Shown here: positions 1 to 11,850 of the stretch, piece by piece | Numbering within the stretch: the first letter of the stretch is position 1 | How the letters are laid out: each line of letters starts with the position of its first letter | NCBI GenBank assembly: GCA_963930645.1 | Contig: OZ005648.1 | Span: forward strand, 249,465,436 to 249,529,435 | Source: Salticus scenicus | Lineage: Eukaryota; Arthropoda; Arachnida; Araneae; Salticidae | Direction of reading: 5' to 3' | Length of the DNA stretch: 64,000 nucleotides | The notes under the pieces: model-generated | What the model saw: the letters and a program-made list of their open reading frames with translations, nothing else | Databases searched by the model: none | What the model was told of the DNA's origin: nothing | Made by a program: the position numbers and the translations under genes

Positions 1-480
1 GATGATGCTCTGCAATTTTATAATTCACATTGTCCCCCTGTCTTGAACCGTTTCCAAGATATTAACGTTAGTATGAATGTCTAAACTATCTTTTTGTACT
101 AAATCGGTGATACCCTTTAGCTTTGTAATTCACTTTTTCTGTAGAACCGTTTTCGAGATAGGAACACTAACTCCGCTATTTTCCACCTGGTGGCGCTGCA
201 AGCGGTTTAACCTTGCACAGTATGGCCACTCTGCTATACTTACATACCATTTTTATCACTATAGCTGCAGCCGTTTAGCAGTTAAAAGAGTTGGGACTGA
301 TTTTTTTGGGTACCCTGTATTTTCTTTAGATCGTAAAGATATTACAATGGGACCTATTGTAGACCAAGACCTTTTCAACAAAACAAAAAGTATCAAAATC
401 GGAGCATCCGTTCAGCAGTTATGAGCTAACAAACATAAAAAAAACATACGGTTTGAATTGAGAACCTTCCTTCTTTTTTT
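1..480. repeat. Dispersed repeat module with recurring CCGTTTTCGAGATA motif
   Basis: Two related sub-blocks lie about 100 bp apart. Each runs from a TTTRTAATTCAC stretch to a GAACCGTTTTCGAGATA-like motif (near 45 and near 144). The same motif style (AGAGCCGTTTTTGAGATAC) recurs at 28.3-28.6 kb, so this is a dispersed repeat family. The segment is less A+T-rich than the DNA after it. A 115-codon opening at 77-424 translates the repeat and matches no family I know, so I do not call it a gene. The left edge is cut by the window. Confidence 0.45.
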
Positions 481-739
481 GAAGTCGGTTAAAAACTCGA
501 TGACTGCACTGTATTTATAAAAAATATTTCTTTAATGTTTTAATTTTTACAATGAATAAGTGAAGAAATATTATGCGATAAAAATTGTTTTTTTGAAAAA
601 TTAATGCATTTATATTATGTGTATAATCGCAATAAAAATTTACAAGAATATTTCTGAGAAACTATGGTCAAAAGAGATTTCTTTCTGATCATTAATAAAC
701 ATAACTGATATGTTTCGACGCGCTAAAATTGAGATTCAA

Positions 740-790
<51 letters not shown>

Positions 791-806
791 TATTGTCATT
801 TATCTA

Positions 807-837
<31 letters not shown>

Positions 838-3530
838 TAAAGAGGCAAAATAGATTTCAAATGGATTGAGGAATCATACTCGACAAGTTTCTCATCTAAG
901 AATATAATATTAAACTATTGAAAAATATATTTGTTATATGTAAAGCAACTTTAAACAACTTAACTCTTTGAAGTTGGTGCAATATAGATTTGTCAGTGAT
1001 GTACAAAAAATATTGCAAAACAAATCCTTTCCTATTTATCAAACACGTGTGTTTAAACGAGGTTTAAAATAACGTAAATTATTGCTTCTTATTTTTATAA
1101 CGATTTATTTACACTTTCGTAAAGCGAATCAAACGGATGTTGCTGAAGATATTATTACTGTCAACAATTTTACAGTTGAAATTCAATTTGCATTGTGTTA
1201 CTTTTCATCGATTTAAATTCCTCTATTCTTTAATGTCTAGACAGCTAAGTTTAATCATTTTTCTGTCGTATCTCGTATTTGTTTATCGAACTCTATTTCA
1301 CATACTATTACCGCTTGTTTCATCATTTCTTCCAAGAAAAATAGATTTGAATGTTAAAACAAATCTGAATATTTAGAGTTTTAATTCGGATGATTCAGCG
1401 TTTTATTAGTCATGATTCATTTATTCGTACCGAGTACGTTTCATTGCGTCTTGCGACGCTTTTACATAAAACAGAATGAATCACTTCGGTACCTATAAAT
1501 GTAAGAAAATTTTGTAAATAGATTATTTAAGTCCAGATTTCAAAGAATTAACATATGCATATATACATACATATATACATATATATTTATATTTATACAT
1601 ATACATACAATATAAGTGTATAAACGCGATGCGTCATGGTGTCATGTGTTTATACGTATATATTAATTTCTTGCTAATGAATGAATTCTTTGGATCTTTA
1701 CACATAGAGAAAGACAATGAGTCAATTGAATTTTTTTTATATTAGAACAAAGAAAAATAATGATAATTTATATAATTCTTTAAGGATAGAAACTTAGTAT
1801 ATACTATAAATGTAAGTTTAATTATGAAGGTGTTTAAGAAAACAGCTATTTTATGTGCCGTTTATAATATAAAATTGAAATTAGTTTTAATTAATGTAAT
1901 TAAATAATATTAAAAATTAATGAGTAAAAAAATCTCTAAATAAACACTATAAAATGCAAAAAAACTCACAGCAATTGTTTCGGGTCGAAATGAAACACGA
2001 CCCTGCGTCAGGAAAACAAAGTAAGCACAAGTGCTGCCAAACAAAGTGCCAATGCCGTTTAAATCCAGTCTTCTGATGCATCTTTTTATCTATATTAAAT
2101 ATTACCTAAATAATTTTTGATATCCTTAAAATTATTCAACTAGTCCCTTCATTTCTCAATACTGGGAGTGTTCACGTGAAAATGGTTGTTGTGTGGTAAC
2201 ATATTTATAATTAGCTACTTTTATAGTAAAATATATTTTTGACACTAAATTTCAATTATATTAAATCTAAATCTAATTGTTAATTTTTTATTTATCACTA
2301 AGTTAACTGTTTAAAAAGTTTAATTTTATCACCTTTTGCATTAATATTGTATCCTGTTTACTATTCTTAGATTAGTCTTGCTTCATGTAAATTAATATGC
2401 AAGTGGATGATATATATATATATATATATATATTTTATTTCTTACATGCAATTTAACTTATTTTTGTAATATTTGAAATGTTGGGCAATGGTAGTGAATT
2501 CATATGATCTCATATGTCCCTTTTCGCAGAAAAAACTCAATTTTTATTACCCTATTGCTACAATTGCCCTTGATAAAGATATAACAGTTTTTAGGGAAAT
2601 TTCAAAGTTATTTTTCTACATTTTTTTTTTCAACATATTTTGCTTTGTATAATGCTAGTAGAAAAGCCCCGGTTCGGGAACGAAACGTGGGAAAAATTTC
2701 AAAATCAAACTCGAAATGTACAAAACTCGATCTGATGCTTACTGATTACTTTGTGTTGCTTTGCTTTGCAAAAAAGTAGTAGTTGAGTTTCGACTACTAG
2801 ACGATAGTAGTTATTATTATTTTTTATTAGTCACATCTATTACAAATATTACAAAAGAACTTATACAGATATTCCGTCCTATAACTCATAATGAAAAAAC
2901 CTTTTTCATGTAAAAGAAAAGAAAATATAATAAAATTTTGCTTTTAATCAAAAGAAAAAAAAAAAGAAAAGAAACAAGAAAAAGTTAGGATATGGAAATT
3001 TGCAATATCTGAATTGTGAATTGTGTCTAGTTTAAGCATAAGGACATAATCTTTTCGGGAAACTCTCAAGAGGCTATGCTTTATCAAGTGAAAAATATTT
3101 GTATAATTGTGTTTCGATTTCATTGAGTTACGTATGCATAAAGGAATATTAAAACTACAGTTCTTAGAGTAAATAGTAGGAAGCCTCATTTTTTTTTTTT
3201 TTTTCTTTCTCCTGAAAAATAATTTTAGAATAAATAAGAGTTCTGTTAAGTTATAAAAAAGACTTTTTTTTTTTTTAAAGCTATGGAATCACAATCTTGT
3301 TTTACATTAAAGACTCATTAATATCCAGGAATATCTGTTCGAATATTTACATTAAAATTATATTATAATATTCTGAATATCAGTTTTGCTTTTTTCTTTA
3401 TATTAGAAAACATTTCGATATATTTTTGAGCGTAAAAAAAGGAAACGAAAATTTCTATAAATCATAATTATGGTCCGATTTCTCACAAAAGAAAATTTGG
3501 ATTTAAAAATTTTTATAGAGGATATATTTA
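481..3530. other. A+T-rich spacer without recognised genes
   Basis: I see no coding signal here. It holds several simple repeats: the TA/GA block at 741-836, an ATATAC-type run near 1560-1610 and (TA)n near 2411-2434. A small inverted repeat, GGGCAATGGTAG near 2484 against its complement near 2565, may be a decayed MITE of about 90 bp. A short imperfect hairpin (TAGTAGTTGA/TCGACTACTA) sits near 2776-2800. Short open frames at 1137-1376 and 2944-3189 (minus) are of base composition expected by chance. Confidence 0.6.
741..836. repeat. Compound microsatellite (TA)n-(GA)n ... (TA)n
   Basis: An alternating TA run passes directly into a GA run, and after about 20 bp a second TA run follows. The two TA blocks can pair with each other. 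Confidence 0.9.
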
Positions 3531-3531
3531 T

Positions 3532-3960
3532 TACTTTCTTCTATCTTCAATAGAAGAAAGTATTGGATTCATAAAAAATTTCGATTTCGGGTTTTTGATG
3601 GATTTACACGTTTTGAGAGCTGTAGAACACGATTTTACCATTTTTAGAAAATGTCTGTCTGTCTGTCTGTGTGTGTGTGTGTGTGGCAAAATTTTGTGGA
3701 AACTGTATCTCTGGAACTACTGCACAGAATTTCATACAAATTGGTATGTAGTTGCACCTTGACATAAATTAGCGCCTATCAACTTTTGGTAAAAATCGTC
3801 TTACAGGTTGCGTTGCCATCAAGCTTTTTCTAAATTTTTAACAGGGTGATATAGGGCAAAAATTTTCCAGATGGGTATCTTTCGAAAGGTCTCGTCAGTA
3901 CCTTTAAAACGAATGGTTGAACTATAAATCTGTGATAATTTAAAACAAAGTTATCGATTT
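3532..3960 (-). repeat. Hairpin-ended dispersed repeat, copy 1
   Basis: The copy starts with a perfect hairpin: arms 3532-3544 and 3550-3562 (13 bp, TACTTTCTTCTAT and its complement) around a 5-nt loop. It continues with a conserved core (TTTACACGTTTTGAG near 3604-3618), a TGTCTGTCTG/TG run at 3655-3685, and a stretch with GGAACTACTGCACAGAATTT near 3712. The same order is seen at 6.9, 28.8 (reverse), 34.2 (reverse) and 36.4 kb. I assign minus strand because other copies carry an A-rich tail beyond the hairpin when read that way, which would make the hairpin the 3' end. The far end near 3960 merges into poly(T)/poly(A). Confidence 0.7.
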
Positions 3961-4038
3961 TTTTTTTTTTTTTTACAAAAAAAAAAAAAAAAAAAAAAAA
4001 AAACTTAGAAAAAAAATCTGTTTTTTTTTTTTTTTTTC
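3960..4038. repeat. Poly(T)-poly(A)-poly(T) block
   Basis: A T run is followed at once by a long A run (about 3977-4003) and then another T run (4021-4037). The runs can fold on each other. The block separates the hairpin-family copy from the minisatellite. Confidence 0.9.
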
Positions 4039-4045
4039 TTTTTTT

Positions 4046-4660
4046 CTCCCCTTAATTTTATCAAACTCCCACGGTTTCCGTGTTCTGACAAACTTAAACT
4101 AATTTTTGCTTTTTTCCCCTAATTTTGTCTAAGTCCTATGGTTTCCGTGTCTTGACAAACTTTAACATATTTTTGCACTTTTCTCCTAATTTTGTCAAAG
4201 TCCCACGGTTTCCGTGTTTTGACAAACTTAGAATAATTTTCACATTTTACCCAAAATTTTGTCAAAGTCCCACTTTTTTTTTTTTTTTTTTCTCTCTCCT
4301 CTTAATTCTATCAAACTCCCACGGTTTCCGTGTTCTGACAAACTTAAACAAATTTTTGCATTTTTCCTCCAATTTTGTCAAAGTCCCACGATTTCCGTGT
4401 TTTGACAAACTTAGAATAATTTTCACATTTTACCCAAAATTTTGTCAAAGTCCCACTTTTTTTTTTTTTTTTTTTTTTTTTCTCTCCTCTTAATTCTATC
4501 AAACTCCCACGGTTTCCGTGTTCTGACAAACTTAAACAAATTTTTGCATTTTTCCTCCAATTTTGTCAAAGTCCCACGGTTTCCGTGTTTTGACAAACTT
4601 AAAATAATTTTCACATTTTAACCAAAATTTTGTCAAAGTCCCACTTTTTTTTTTTTTATT
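4046..4660. repeat. 67-bp minisatellite with poly(T) spacers
   Basis: Seven units can be placed by their CACGGTTTCCGTG core, with the ACGG (or its variant) at about 4071, 4138, 4205, 4321, 4388, 4509 and 4576. Spacing is 67 bp inside blocks and 116-121 bp across poly(T) tracts, giving a higher-order period of about 183-188 bp. Each unit is itself an inverted repeat: TTTGTCAAA..CACGG-TTT-CCGTG..TTTGACAAA. Open frames on both strands across 4125-4726 only translate this repeat (recurring Phe/Lys runs) and are not genes. Confidence 0.9.
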
Positions 4661-6246
4661 ATTTATTGTTACTGAGTGAATTTGTATAGGAAAATATAGA
4701 AAAAAGTCTCGTGGTGGCCACAACATACTAGTTTTTTTTTTATTTATTTATTTTTATTTTTTTTTAAGAGAAATCAACGATTAGGCAAATAAAAATTAAG
4801 TTGTGGTAAAATTAGTGGTATTCAAATTTCTCTTTTTGAGCACTCTGATACAAGGAAATGTATCTCCTATGGTACAAGGAGATCGAATTTTTTCATAGGG
4901 TGATTATTTTAAAAAGGACATAAAAGGAAGGTCTCCATAGGTGCATACACAAAATTAAAAAATAAATAAACAAATAAATAAATAAAAATGCAGAATATTC
5001 TCCTCGTGAGGTTATGTATGTTTATAAAACAATTTTCGGCGGAATCACTATATATCCTTCGTAAACAAATATTGAAAATGACCGATTCTTGGCTAATTAT
5101 CACTCGTTGGCGACGCAATGAAAACTGATGCAAAACGGTTCTTTGATAAATACTCATTACAGAAAAACGTTTTCTATACTCTTCATTCTAAACTAGCTTA
5201 AAAATTTTCACTTTAAATAAATAAACTTTTATAATTTTAATTTGTCATGTATATTTTATAAGTAAACCAAATGATCAAATTATACAACTTACTTGAGATT
5301 TAAATATTATGTCTTAAACTAAAACAGAACGCACATTTATTTATATTGCATAATAAATTAAAAAGAACATACATAACAGTTTAGAAATGAAACAATGGTA
5401 AACAGAAAGCACTTATCAGTTCGCTATTTTGTATTTTCGAAGAATACTGATTTTACAATCACTAAAATTTCAGTTGATAAAAATTATTTCAAATTTAAAT
5501 TTAAGTCTTAAATTTCGGTATAGACATTTATTAATACTAAAATTTATACTTTTTTTTTTATTATAAGTTACTTTGTATTATGCTTGTTAAGTCAAATTTT
5601 TTCACTCTACGCACTAAACTAATTTAAATAAATTTAACTTTAAAGAACACATTTATATAACTACAATTTTTGAATCGTGTATCTTTTGCTAATTTATTCA
5701 AACTGAAAATCAAATTTTAATAGAATATGTAAATAATTAAAAATTTTAAGCTCTTAATGGGTTATAAAAATAGTAATAAAACAATACTTTTCAGCATATC
5801 ACACTATTTAAAATATCTTTATACCCCAAAGTATCTTTATATACGTTTCGGTTAATATTAAATTTTAAACCATCTTCAAAGAAATGACGTACATAAACTA
5901 TAAACATAAATTTATGCATTTAGTGGGAAAGGATGTTGGTCGCCAAATCGCGTGCACTTTTTGTCTTTTTGTGCCAAATATTCGAAAGTATTTTTTTATA
6001 TATATATATATATAAATTTTGAGTGGGATTCCGCCGATAAATTTGACTGATCTTGTGTTAAATATGTATGTAGTATCTCTGTAATTTTTTTCACAATATT
6101 CTGAGTACGTGCTTTATGGAGACCTTCCTTGTTAGTGCCTTCTTCAAAATCTTTTGAGATTTGTTTTTATGTACAGTAGTTTTTAGAATAAGCATGTATT
6201 TTTATGAAACCTTTTATCATGTATAATTTAATAAACAAAATTTGTG

Positions 6247-6279
<33 letters not shown>

Positions 6280-6885
6280 ATCCTAATTGAAATAGTTTGC
6301 ACACATTACATACAATTGTTAAACACTGGTCCAACTTATTTTTTGGATATTCATGATACAATTAAAAGGTTAAGTTTAAAAAGAAATTTGATACTCAAAA
6401 TAAATTATCTATTTTCTGTTTACCATTTTCCATTGAAATGGTAAACATGGGTCATTCCTTGAGCCTGAAGCAGCAAAATCAATTCTTTCGTTGCATTTTC
6501 CTAAACTTTTATCCTATATTTACACTTATCAAAAAAAAAAAAGTTTTTTTTTTTTTCTTTCTCTGATCCTATATTCTGAATTAATGTGGTTACAAAAAGT
6601 TGAGGGCTTATATAATAAATCAATCAAAAATTATTTTGTTTCAAAATCTTCGTTTTTTAAATCATAAACAACATTTTTTTCAACATCAATAAATTTGCCA
6701 ATATCAAATTTTAAAATTACGCATAATATAAATCAAATTTTAACGTTGATTAAATGCGTTGTTTTTCTTTAAATTTTAATCTATATTAAGAAGTCATTTT
6801 TCATGAAACCTATTCTAATTCAATAAATTTTGTGCTTGCATAGTATGATAGGAATGGGTTCTAATAATAATGGTAATAATTCTCC
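4661..6885. other. A+T-rich spacer without recognised genes
   Basis: No coding homology is visible. It contains TTTA/AAAT runs (4740-4770, 4955-4985), a TA run near 5998-6013 and a T run at about 6247-6275. Short open frames at 4909-5157 (minus), 6167-6361 (minus) and 6244-6444 are low-complexity and unsupported. Confidence 0.6.
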
Positions 6886-6888
6886 TTT

Positions 6889-7225
6889 TACTTTCACTTA
6901 CCCGTAAAGTAGAGAAAGTATTGTTTTTGGGTCAAATTTTTCGAATGTCAGTTTTTGTTATACTTACACATTTTGCGGTCTCCTGAATCCGAGAATAATG
7001 CTTTTAGCGGTTGGTGTGTGTGTCTGTCTGTTATCAGCATATCCCAAGAATAAATGGCAGCAGAATATGTAAATTAGGTATTCTAAATGTGTATGATATA
7101 AGGAGGCTACACTTAGCTTTTCGTTGAGATGAAGCAAATGGTTCGTGCACAGGGGCACCCAAGAGAATTGAAATACATTACGTCTATGGAGGAATTGCAA
7201 GTAAGTAGAGTTTAACATATATAGA
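6889..7225 (-). repeat. Hairpin-ended dispersed repeat, copy 2
   Basis: A stem of TACTTTC (6889-6895) and GAAAGTA (6914-6920), with an imperfect inner part, leads into TATTG, AATTTTTCGAA, the CTTACACATTTTGCGG core, TCCTGAATCCGA and a TGTGTGTCTGTCTG run (near 7015). Downstream, GTGCACAGGGGCACCC (near 7145) has a counterpart at 38.58 kb (GCGCACAGGCCCCAG), so both belong to one subfamily. The open frame on the minus strand here (6964-7218) is repeat translation. Confidence 0.65.
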
Positions 7226-7942
7226 GTTTAACATATATACACTAAACCAAATGAAATGAATGTATATCTTTTATATGCGTAAAACCATGTTTCATGTAAA
7301 ATATGGTAGGAAAATCATTTACTGTTCATTTACAGGGCTACACAAAAACACTAGATTATAGTACGACAATTGCAGAAAACTGATGGAAGTGTATTTGAGG
7401 TTGTGCCGTGTATCATTACTATAGGAATGTATTTTGGTGCACCTTGAGGTCTTTTATGTAGTATTCAAAAGATATACAGCGCTGCAAATATTTAAGCGTT
7501 AACATTCTTTTTTATTGTTAATGAAGTGCTTTAATATTTTACCATGTCCAGGAAATCTGCTCAGGAATCTAAATGAATTTTTCTTAGACATATGGTAAAT
7601 AATGTATGTTTTTAAGCTAACAATTTATCGCTTGTTTTTTGCATATATACACGTTTTGAGGCTTCCTGATTGCCAAAATCAAGTTTTTAAACGTTTGGTT
7701 TTAGTCTGTGTTTCTTAGAGTAACTAAAAAAGGAATAATTTCAGGCGATCCAAAAGTTGTATTTTGAAGTTAATATAAGTTTGTGTCCGGAAAAGCTTGA
7801 TCAAGACTGATAAGTTTCAAAGAATGTTGCGTGAAAGTTTTCGGAAAGTTGTCTGAAAGTGCAAGTGAAAATTGTCTGAATAATTTTATGTGAATACTTA
7901 GTTTTAATAACAGATTTAAATTCGATATAAATATAGCTGTAG
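7226..7942. repeat. Probable third, diverged hairpin-family copy plus flank
   Basis: Near 7650-7720 the order TATATACACGTTTTGAGG, CTTCCTGATTGCC, then TTTTAGTCTGTG repeats the core of the family. A possible inverted pair (TTTACCATGTC near 7538, GACATATGGTAA near 7588) could be the old terminal hairpin but is much looser. The rest up to 7942 is unassigned. Confidence 0.4.
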
Positions 7943-7985
7943 AAATGAAACGGGGGGTTGAGAAGGGCGATAGCCCCCTCATACA
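7943..7985. repeat. G/C-rich hairpin motif, copy A
   Basis: CGGGGGGTTGAG is followed by GGGCGATAGCCC and CCCTCA, which folds into a stem-loop. A close relative with a stronger stem lies at 50478-50522. The two share the CGGGGGGTTGAG start in otherwise A+T-rich DNA, so they are copies of one repeat end. Confidence 0.6.
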
Positions 7986-9690
7986 GAACTAATTGTCATA
8001 TAAAACTCTTCCGAAGCCTAATTTGAATTGTTTTAATGTAGGTTTACATAACAGCACTCGTTATCTTACAACTTAATCTCAAACCTGTATTTATAGTATC
8101 AAATTTCACGGTAAGAGAAAGTCGTGTGAGTGAAACACTAGATTATTTCAGCTTGTGTGTATTCGTCTAGTAGAATATGGGCCTTAAAATATAATTAACT
8201 ATTATGTCAATCCCGACATACCGATTAGTGTGTAGCATTAAAAAATTAATTGTAAGTCTCCATCTTGTTTTATCGTTGATGTGAGACTTTCACAGTAGGA
8301 ACAATTTTAATACTATAGTATTCACATCTTTACACAATCCAACATAAAACTGCTTAAGTAGTAAAACATTAAAACAGTTTTAAAATTTTAAACTTATTTA
8401 CAGATATGTGTCCATAAAATTCTGGACGATTTTGGATTTATTTGGCATATTTATTATAGAATATAAATATTTACCAATACAATGAAATCCATGATGAAGT
8501 AAATGTAAACAATAACTAGTGCAGATGGGGCAATTGAAGGATCTGGTATTTATAAAACACATTATGTGCTTAAATGAATTCTATCAAGTGCTTAATAAAC
8601 AAAAGCGGATATTAGAAGACATTTGTTTTTTTTCTTATCCGGATATTTATCCCGAGATTTTGACGCACGTGAGGAACGTCATTACAATAAATTCGTATGA
8701 AAATTTTGAGCAATAATTATTGATTTAACTCTTTATTATTTAGATTTATTTTAAGAATCAGAATTCATAAAATTTTATTGATGAAAAAAATATATATATA
8801 AGTATTGTAAAATGTAACTATTTCTTTTTAATATTAAGTAACGTTTTGCTTATATTTACATAAGATTATGTGTAAAATTACATGTACAGACTTTTAATAG
8901 ATACTTCTGTACTAAAAATACTGACATGAAAATAAAATACATATTTTTAAAAATCTCTTTTTCATTGCATATAAGGCAAATTCGTTATTTGTTATTTAAG
9001 TTAAACATTTATTGTTAAACAATAGCAAAATAAACAAATAATAGTTTACGTTTATAGTTTTAAAAAGGAGAAAGAAAAAAAAATGTTTTTGTTTTTTGGG
9101 GGTGTTTTTCTATTTTATTACCTATAAGTCAATTTTTCTCTGAAAAGCTGCAACAATTACTAAATGTTTCCAGTTAATAATAGTAATAAATACATAATGT
9201 TTTAATCTTGTAGTAAATAATAATAATTATGATAAAAATATTATACTTTTAAAAAATTAAGGAACACGCTTTTACTGAAATGTGAACTGAAAAGCACAAA
9301 ATATCTATGTAGTATTAAGAGGCAGGGTAGGAGAAAGTCGTGTGAGTGACTCACTATAATGTTTGCCTGTTTTTAAATCTTAAAAAAAAAAAAAAATAAT
9401 GATTGATTAATTGTTGCCACTCGATTTATACATATAAGGCCATATTCTGTGCCACATACGATAGAGTTTTATATACAGTTTTATATATATAGGTTTTTTT
9501 GTTTTCTCCTAGAACCTGGCCCCGAGGGGATAGGAGCCTGGAAACTCTTGTATACAGTATTGCCATCGATGATGAAGTTATGCGCAAAATTTCAGGTCAG
9601 TGAATGACCAGAAGTTGCCGAAAATTGAATTGCAAGATTCCGTTACATACATTAATAGTTACATCATATCAAGTTAATAAAAGCATGTTG
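7986..9690. other. A+T-rich spacer with paired repeat fragments
   Basis: Two fragments share the block GAGAAAGTCGTGTGAGTGA (near 8113 and 9331), so a dispersed repeat is present. A segment of more balanced composition lies at 9510-9640 (ACCTGGCCCCGAGGGGATAG start), origin unknown. No coding homology is seen. The 65-codon opening at 8519-8716 is unsupported. Confidence 0.5.
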
Positions 9691-10276
9691 AAAAGAGATG
9701 GGGGGGGGGATAATATAAGTCTCTTTTAGCCATTCCTGAGGGGAGAAAATATTAGTTATTCGAAAATGAAATTAGATTATAGAGCTTCGTTTATTATTGT
9801 TAGTTATAGCAACAGACGGACTTGATGAATTTCATAGCTATCAATAGATAATATTAGTTTGAAAAAACACTTCTAAGAGAACATTTGTTCTTTTTTTCAA
9901 AATTGTTCACCAATATTATATCCTCCAAAATCTATAGTAATAACAAAAAGTATTGTTATATTCAAACTGTTTGGTAAAAAAGAGAAGTGGGGCGGAGAAA
10001 ATACATGTTTCTTTTAGCTATCCTGGAGAAAAAAAAATGATTAGTTACACGAAAATGAAATTAGGTTATAGAGCTTCGTTTATTATCGTTAGTTATAGCA
10101 ACAGGCCGACTTCATGAATTGCATAGCTATCAGTAGATAATATTGGTTTGAAAAAAACATTTCTAAGTGAACTTTTTTTTTTTTTTTTTCTCCTCAAAAT
10201 TGTTTACCAATATTATATCCTCCAAAATCTATAGTAATTACGAAAAGAAGTGTTACTTCAAAACGTTTAAGGTAAA
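9691..10276. repeat. Tandem duplication, about 287-bp period
   Basis: Copy 1 (9691-9975) and copy 2 (9976-10276) match along their length: both have AAAAGAGA + G-rich start, CTTTTAGC.AT, a GAAAATGAAATTA block, AGAGCTTCGTTTATTAT, ATAGCAACAG and TATTATATCCTCCAAAATCT. Differences are scattered substitutions and homopolymer length, so the duplication is not very recent. No coding content is recognised. Confidence 0.85.
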
Positions 10277-10356
10277 GCATTTTTCAGTGATGCAGGGACA
10301 GCATTTGAGTAATGCATCGAGATTTATCTTTGGATCATTTCGCCGATATGAAGCTC

Positions 10357-10396
<40 letters not shown>

Positions 10397-10397
10397 C
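10357..10397. repeat. (AAT)n microsatellite
   Basis: An uninterrupted run of AAT trinucleotides, about 13 copies. Confidence 0.95.
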
Positions 10398-11270
10398 AGT
10401 TAAAGGACTGGACATCCCCCCCCCCTTGATTCGAAGTTAATTCTGAAAATCTTTGCAGGTAATACAAAAATTAATTTTTCTAGTGTTCTGCTATATATTA
10501 TTAACTGACATCCTTTTATGTTTCCCGAGCTAATACATTTCATATCTGAAGGCATTCGAATAGATAACTGCAATAAATGAACATTGTAAAAACTTTTAAT
10601 TCCATGTTCTTATATTATTTATGAATGTTATATATTTTTTTATACGTGCCATATGTGTGCTCTATTCATGTTACAATTTAATTGAAACGTTGAAATTTTT
10701 CTATCTATCGGTTTTCTTAATTTAGTTCCTTATGAATTTAAAACGTTCCTTTAAAACACTGCAATGAGCATTTTGTGTGTGTTTTATAATCATGATTAAA
10801 TAATAATTGAAGATTTGTTCTTTAGATTTTCGGACAATATCATAAAAATCTAACTTTTAAAAGTATTAATTTTTTAAGTATTTAGCTAATGAAAATAAAA
10901 TTACTTTGCAACATATATTTATATCCAAATATGTCATAGCAGATACTATCGTTTGAAAATGAGACCATCTTCTTAATCTTATACATAAACAAAATGTATA
11001 TTGCCCTTTCTAAATTACCCTCTTAAAATCTAGTCTTCATATGTGCGGATATTTATTTTAAACATATTGGACAATTGCTTTTCGTTCGAATATCAATTAC
11101 AAATGGACTAATTAAAAAGTGATATTTTTAAATAAAAATGCAAATATTCATCACCATAATGTAAGTAAAAAATGCATAAAAGCAATTTTTAGATAGAGAA
11201 ATTTCTTACTGGAGAAGATAAACTATTTCAGCTGAGGACGAATATTGCTCTTAATGCATTAAATGAAAAC
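10398..11270. other. A+T-rich spacer without recognised features
   Basis: A C run at about 10418-10426 is the only notable element. No coding or repeat homology is recognised. Confidence 0.6.
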
Positions 11271-11275
11271 ACTTA

Positions 11276-11850
11276 TTGTTAGTAGTCAATGTACATGTTA
11301 TTGTCTCTTTTATTGATGATTGTTGTCTTTTGAGGAATAGCTATAACCAAACGCCATTTACGCAAAGCAGTATTACCAGTACGAACAATGTGTGTCCAGA
11401 AAAAAGTAAAAAAAATAAAAAAAATCCAAGCATTATTGGCGATTTTATCCCATTTTTAAAAATCGCCAACAAACCCATGGGGCCGTTTTTGGCTGCTCAT
11501 CAGCTCAGCAAACCTATTTTCGTCGTATAAGTAAATGTTGAGCAAAGTGCAGAATCTTGTCCCGGGCCTGTAGAGGGTGCGATATATTTTAGTCAACGCT
11601 CCAGTGTCACTCGTTTCGTGTCACTTTGTTCCAGACAGGAGTTAAAGGGAGACAAATAGTCTCCTTTTAAGGAAGAATAATAGCTCCTTTCTCTACACCA
11701 CTTCCCTCCCCCATCTGCTGCCCTGGCTCCCGAGCCGTCTTTCTTTCAATGTGTGGGAGTTTTGTTTTATACGCGCGTAATTTGCGATCGCTGGTTGGGC
11801 TCCAACTTGTCATTTGGGCGCCAAATTAACAAGAAGCCGCACTTCTCAAT
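11276..11850 (-). repeat. LTR-like or promoter-like G+C-richer segment
   Basis: Read on the minus strand, a TATAAAA box (plus 11765-11771) lies next to a CGCGCG stretch. It is followed by a G+C-rich leader, and about 450 bp later by an AATAAA signal (plus near 11307-11312). A perfect 11-bp inverted repeat (TTGGCGATTTT, 11437-11447, against 11460-11470) lies inside. TATA-to-polyA spacing in an isolated block fits an LTR. An old host promoter cannot be excluded. No second LTR or primer site was found. The plus-strand opening at 11276-11530 is probably spurious. Confidence 0.35.

Noticed and set aside
77..424. 115-codon opening at the start of the window as a gene
   Set aside because: It lies in a dispersed repeat with internal near-duplication and shows no known domain.
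4125..4726. Openings with long Phe or Lys runs
   Set aside because: Translation of the 67-bp minisatellite and its poly(T) spacers.
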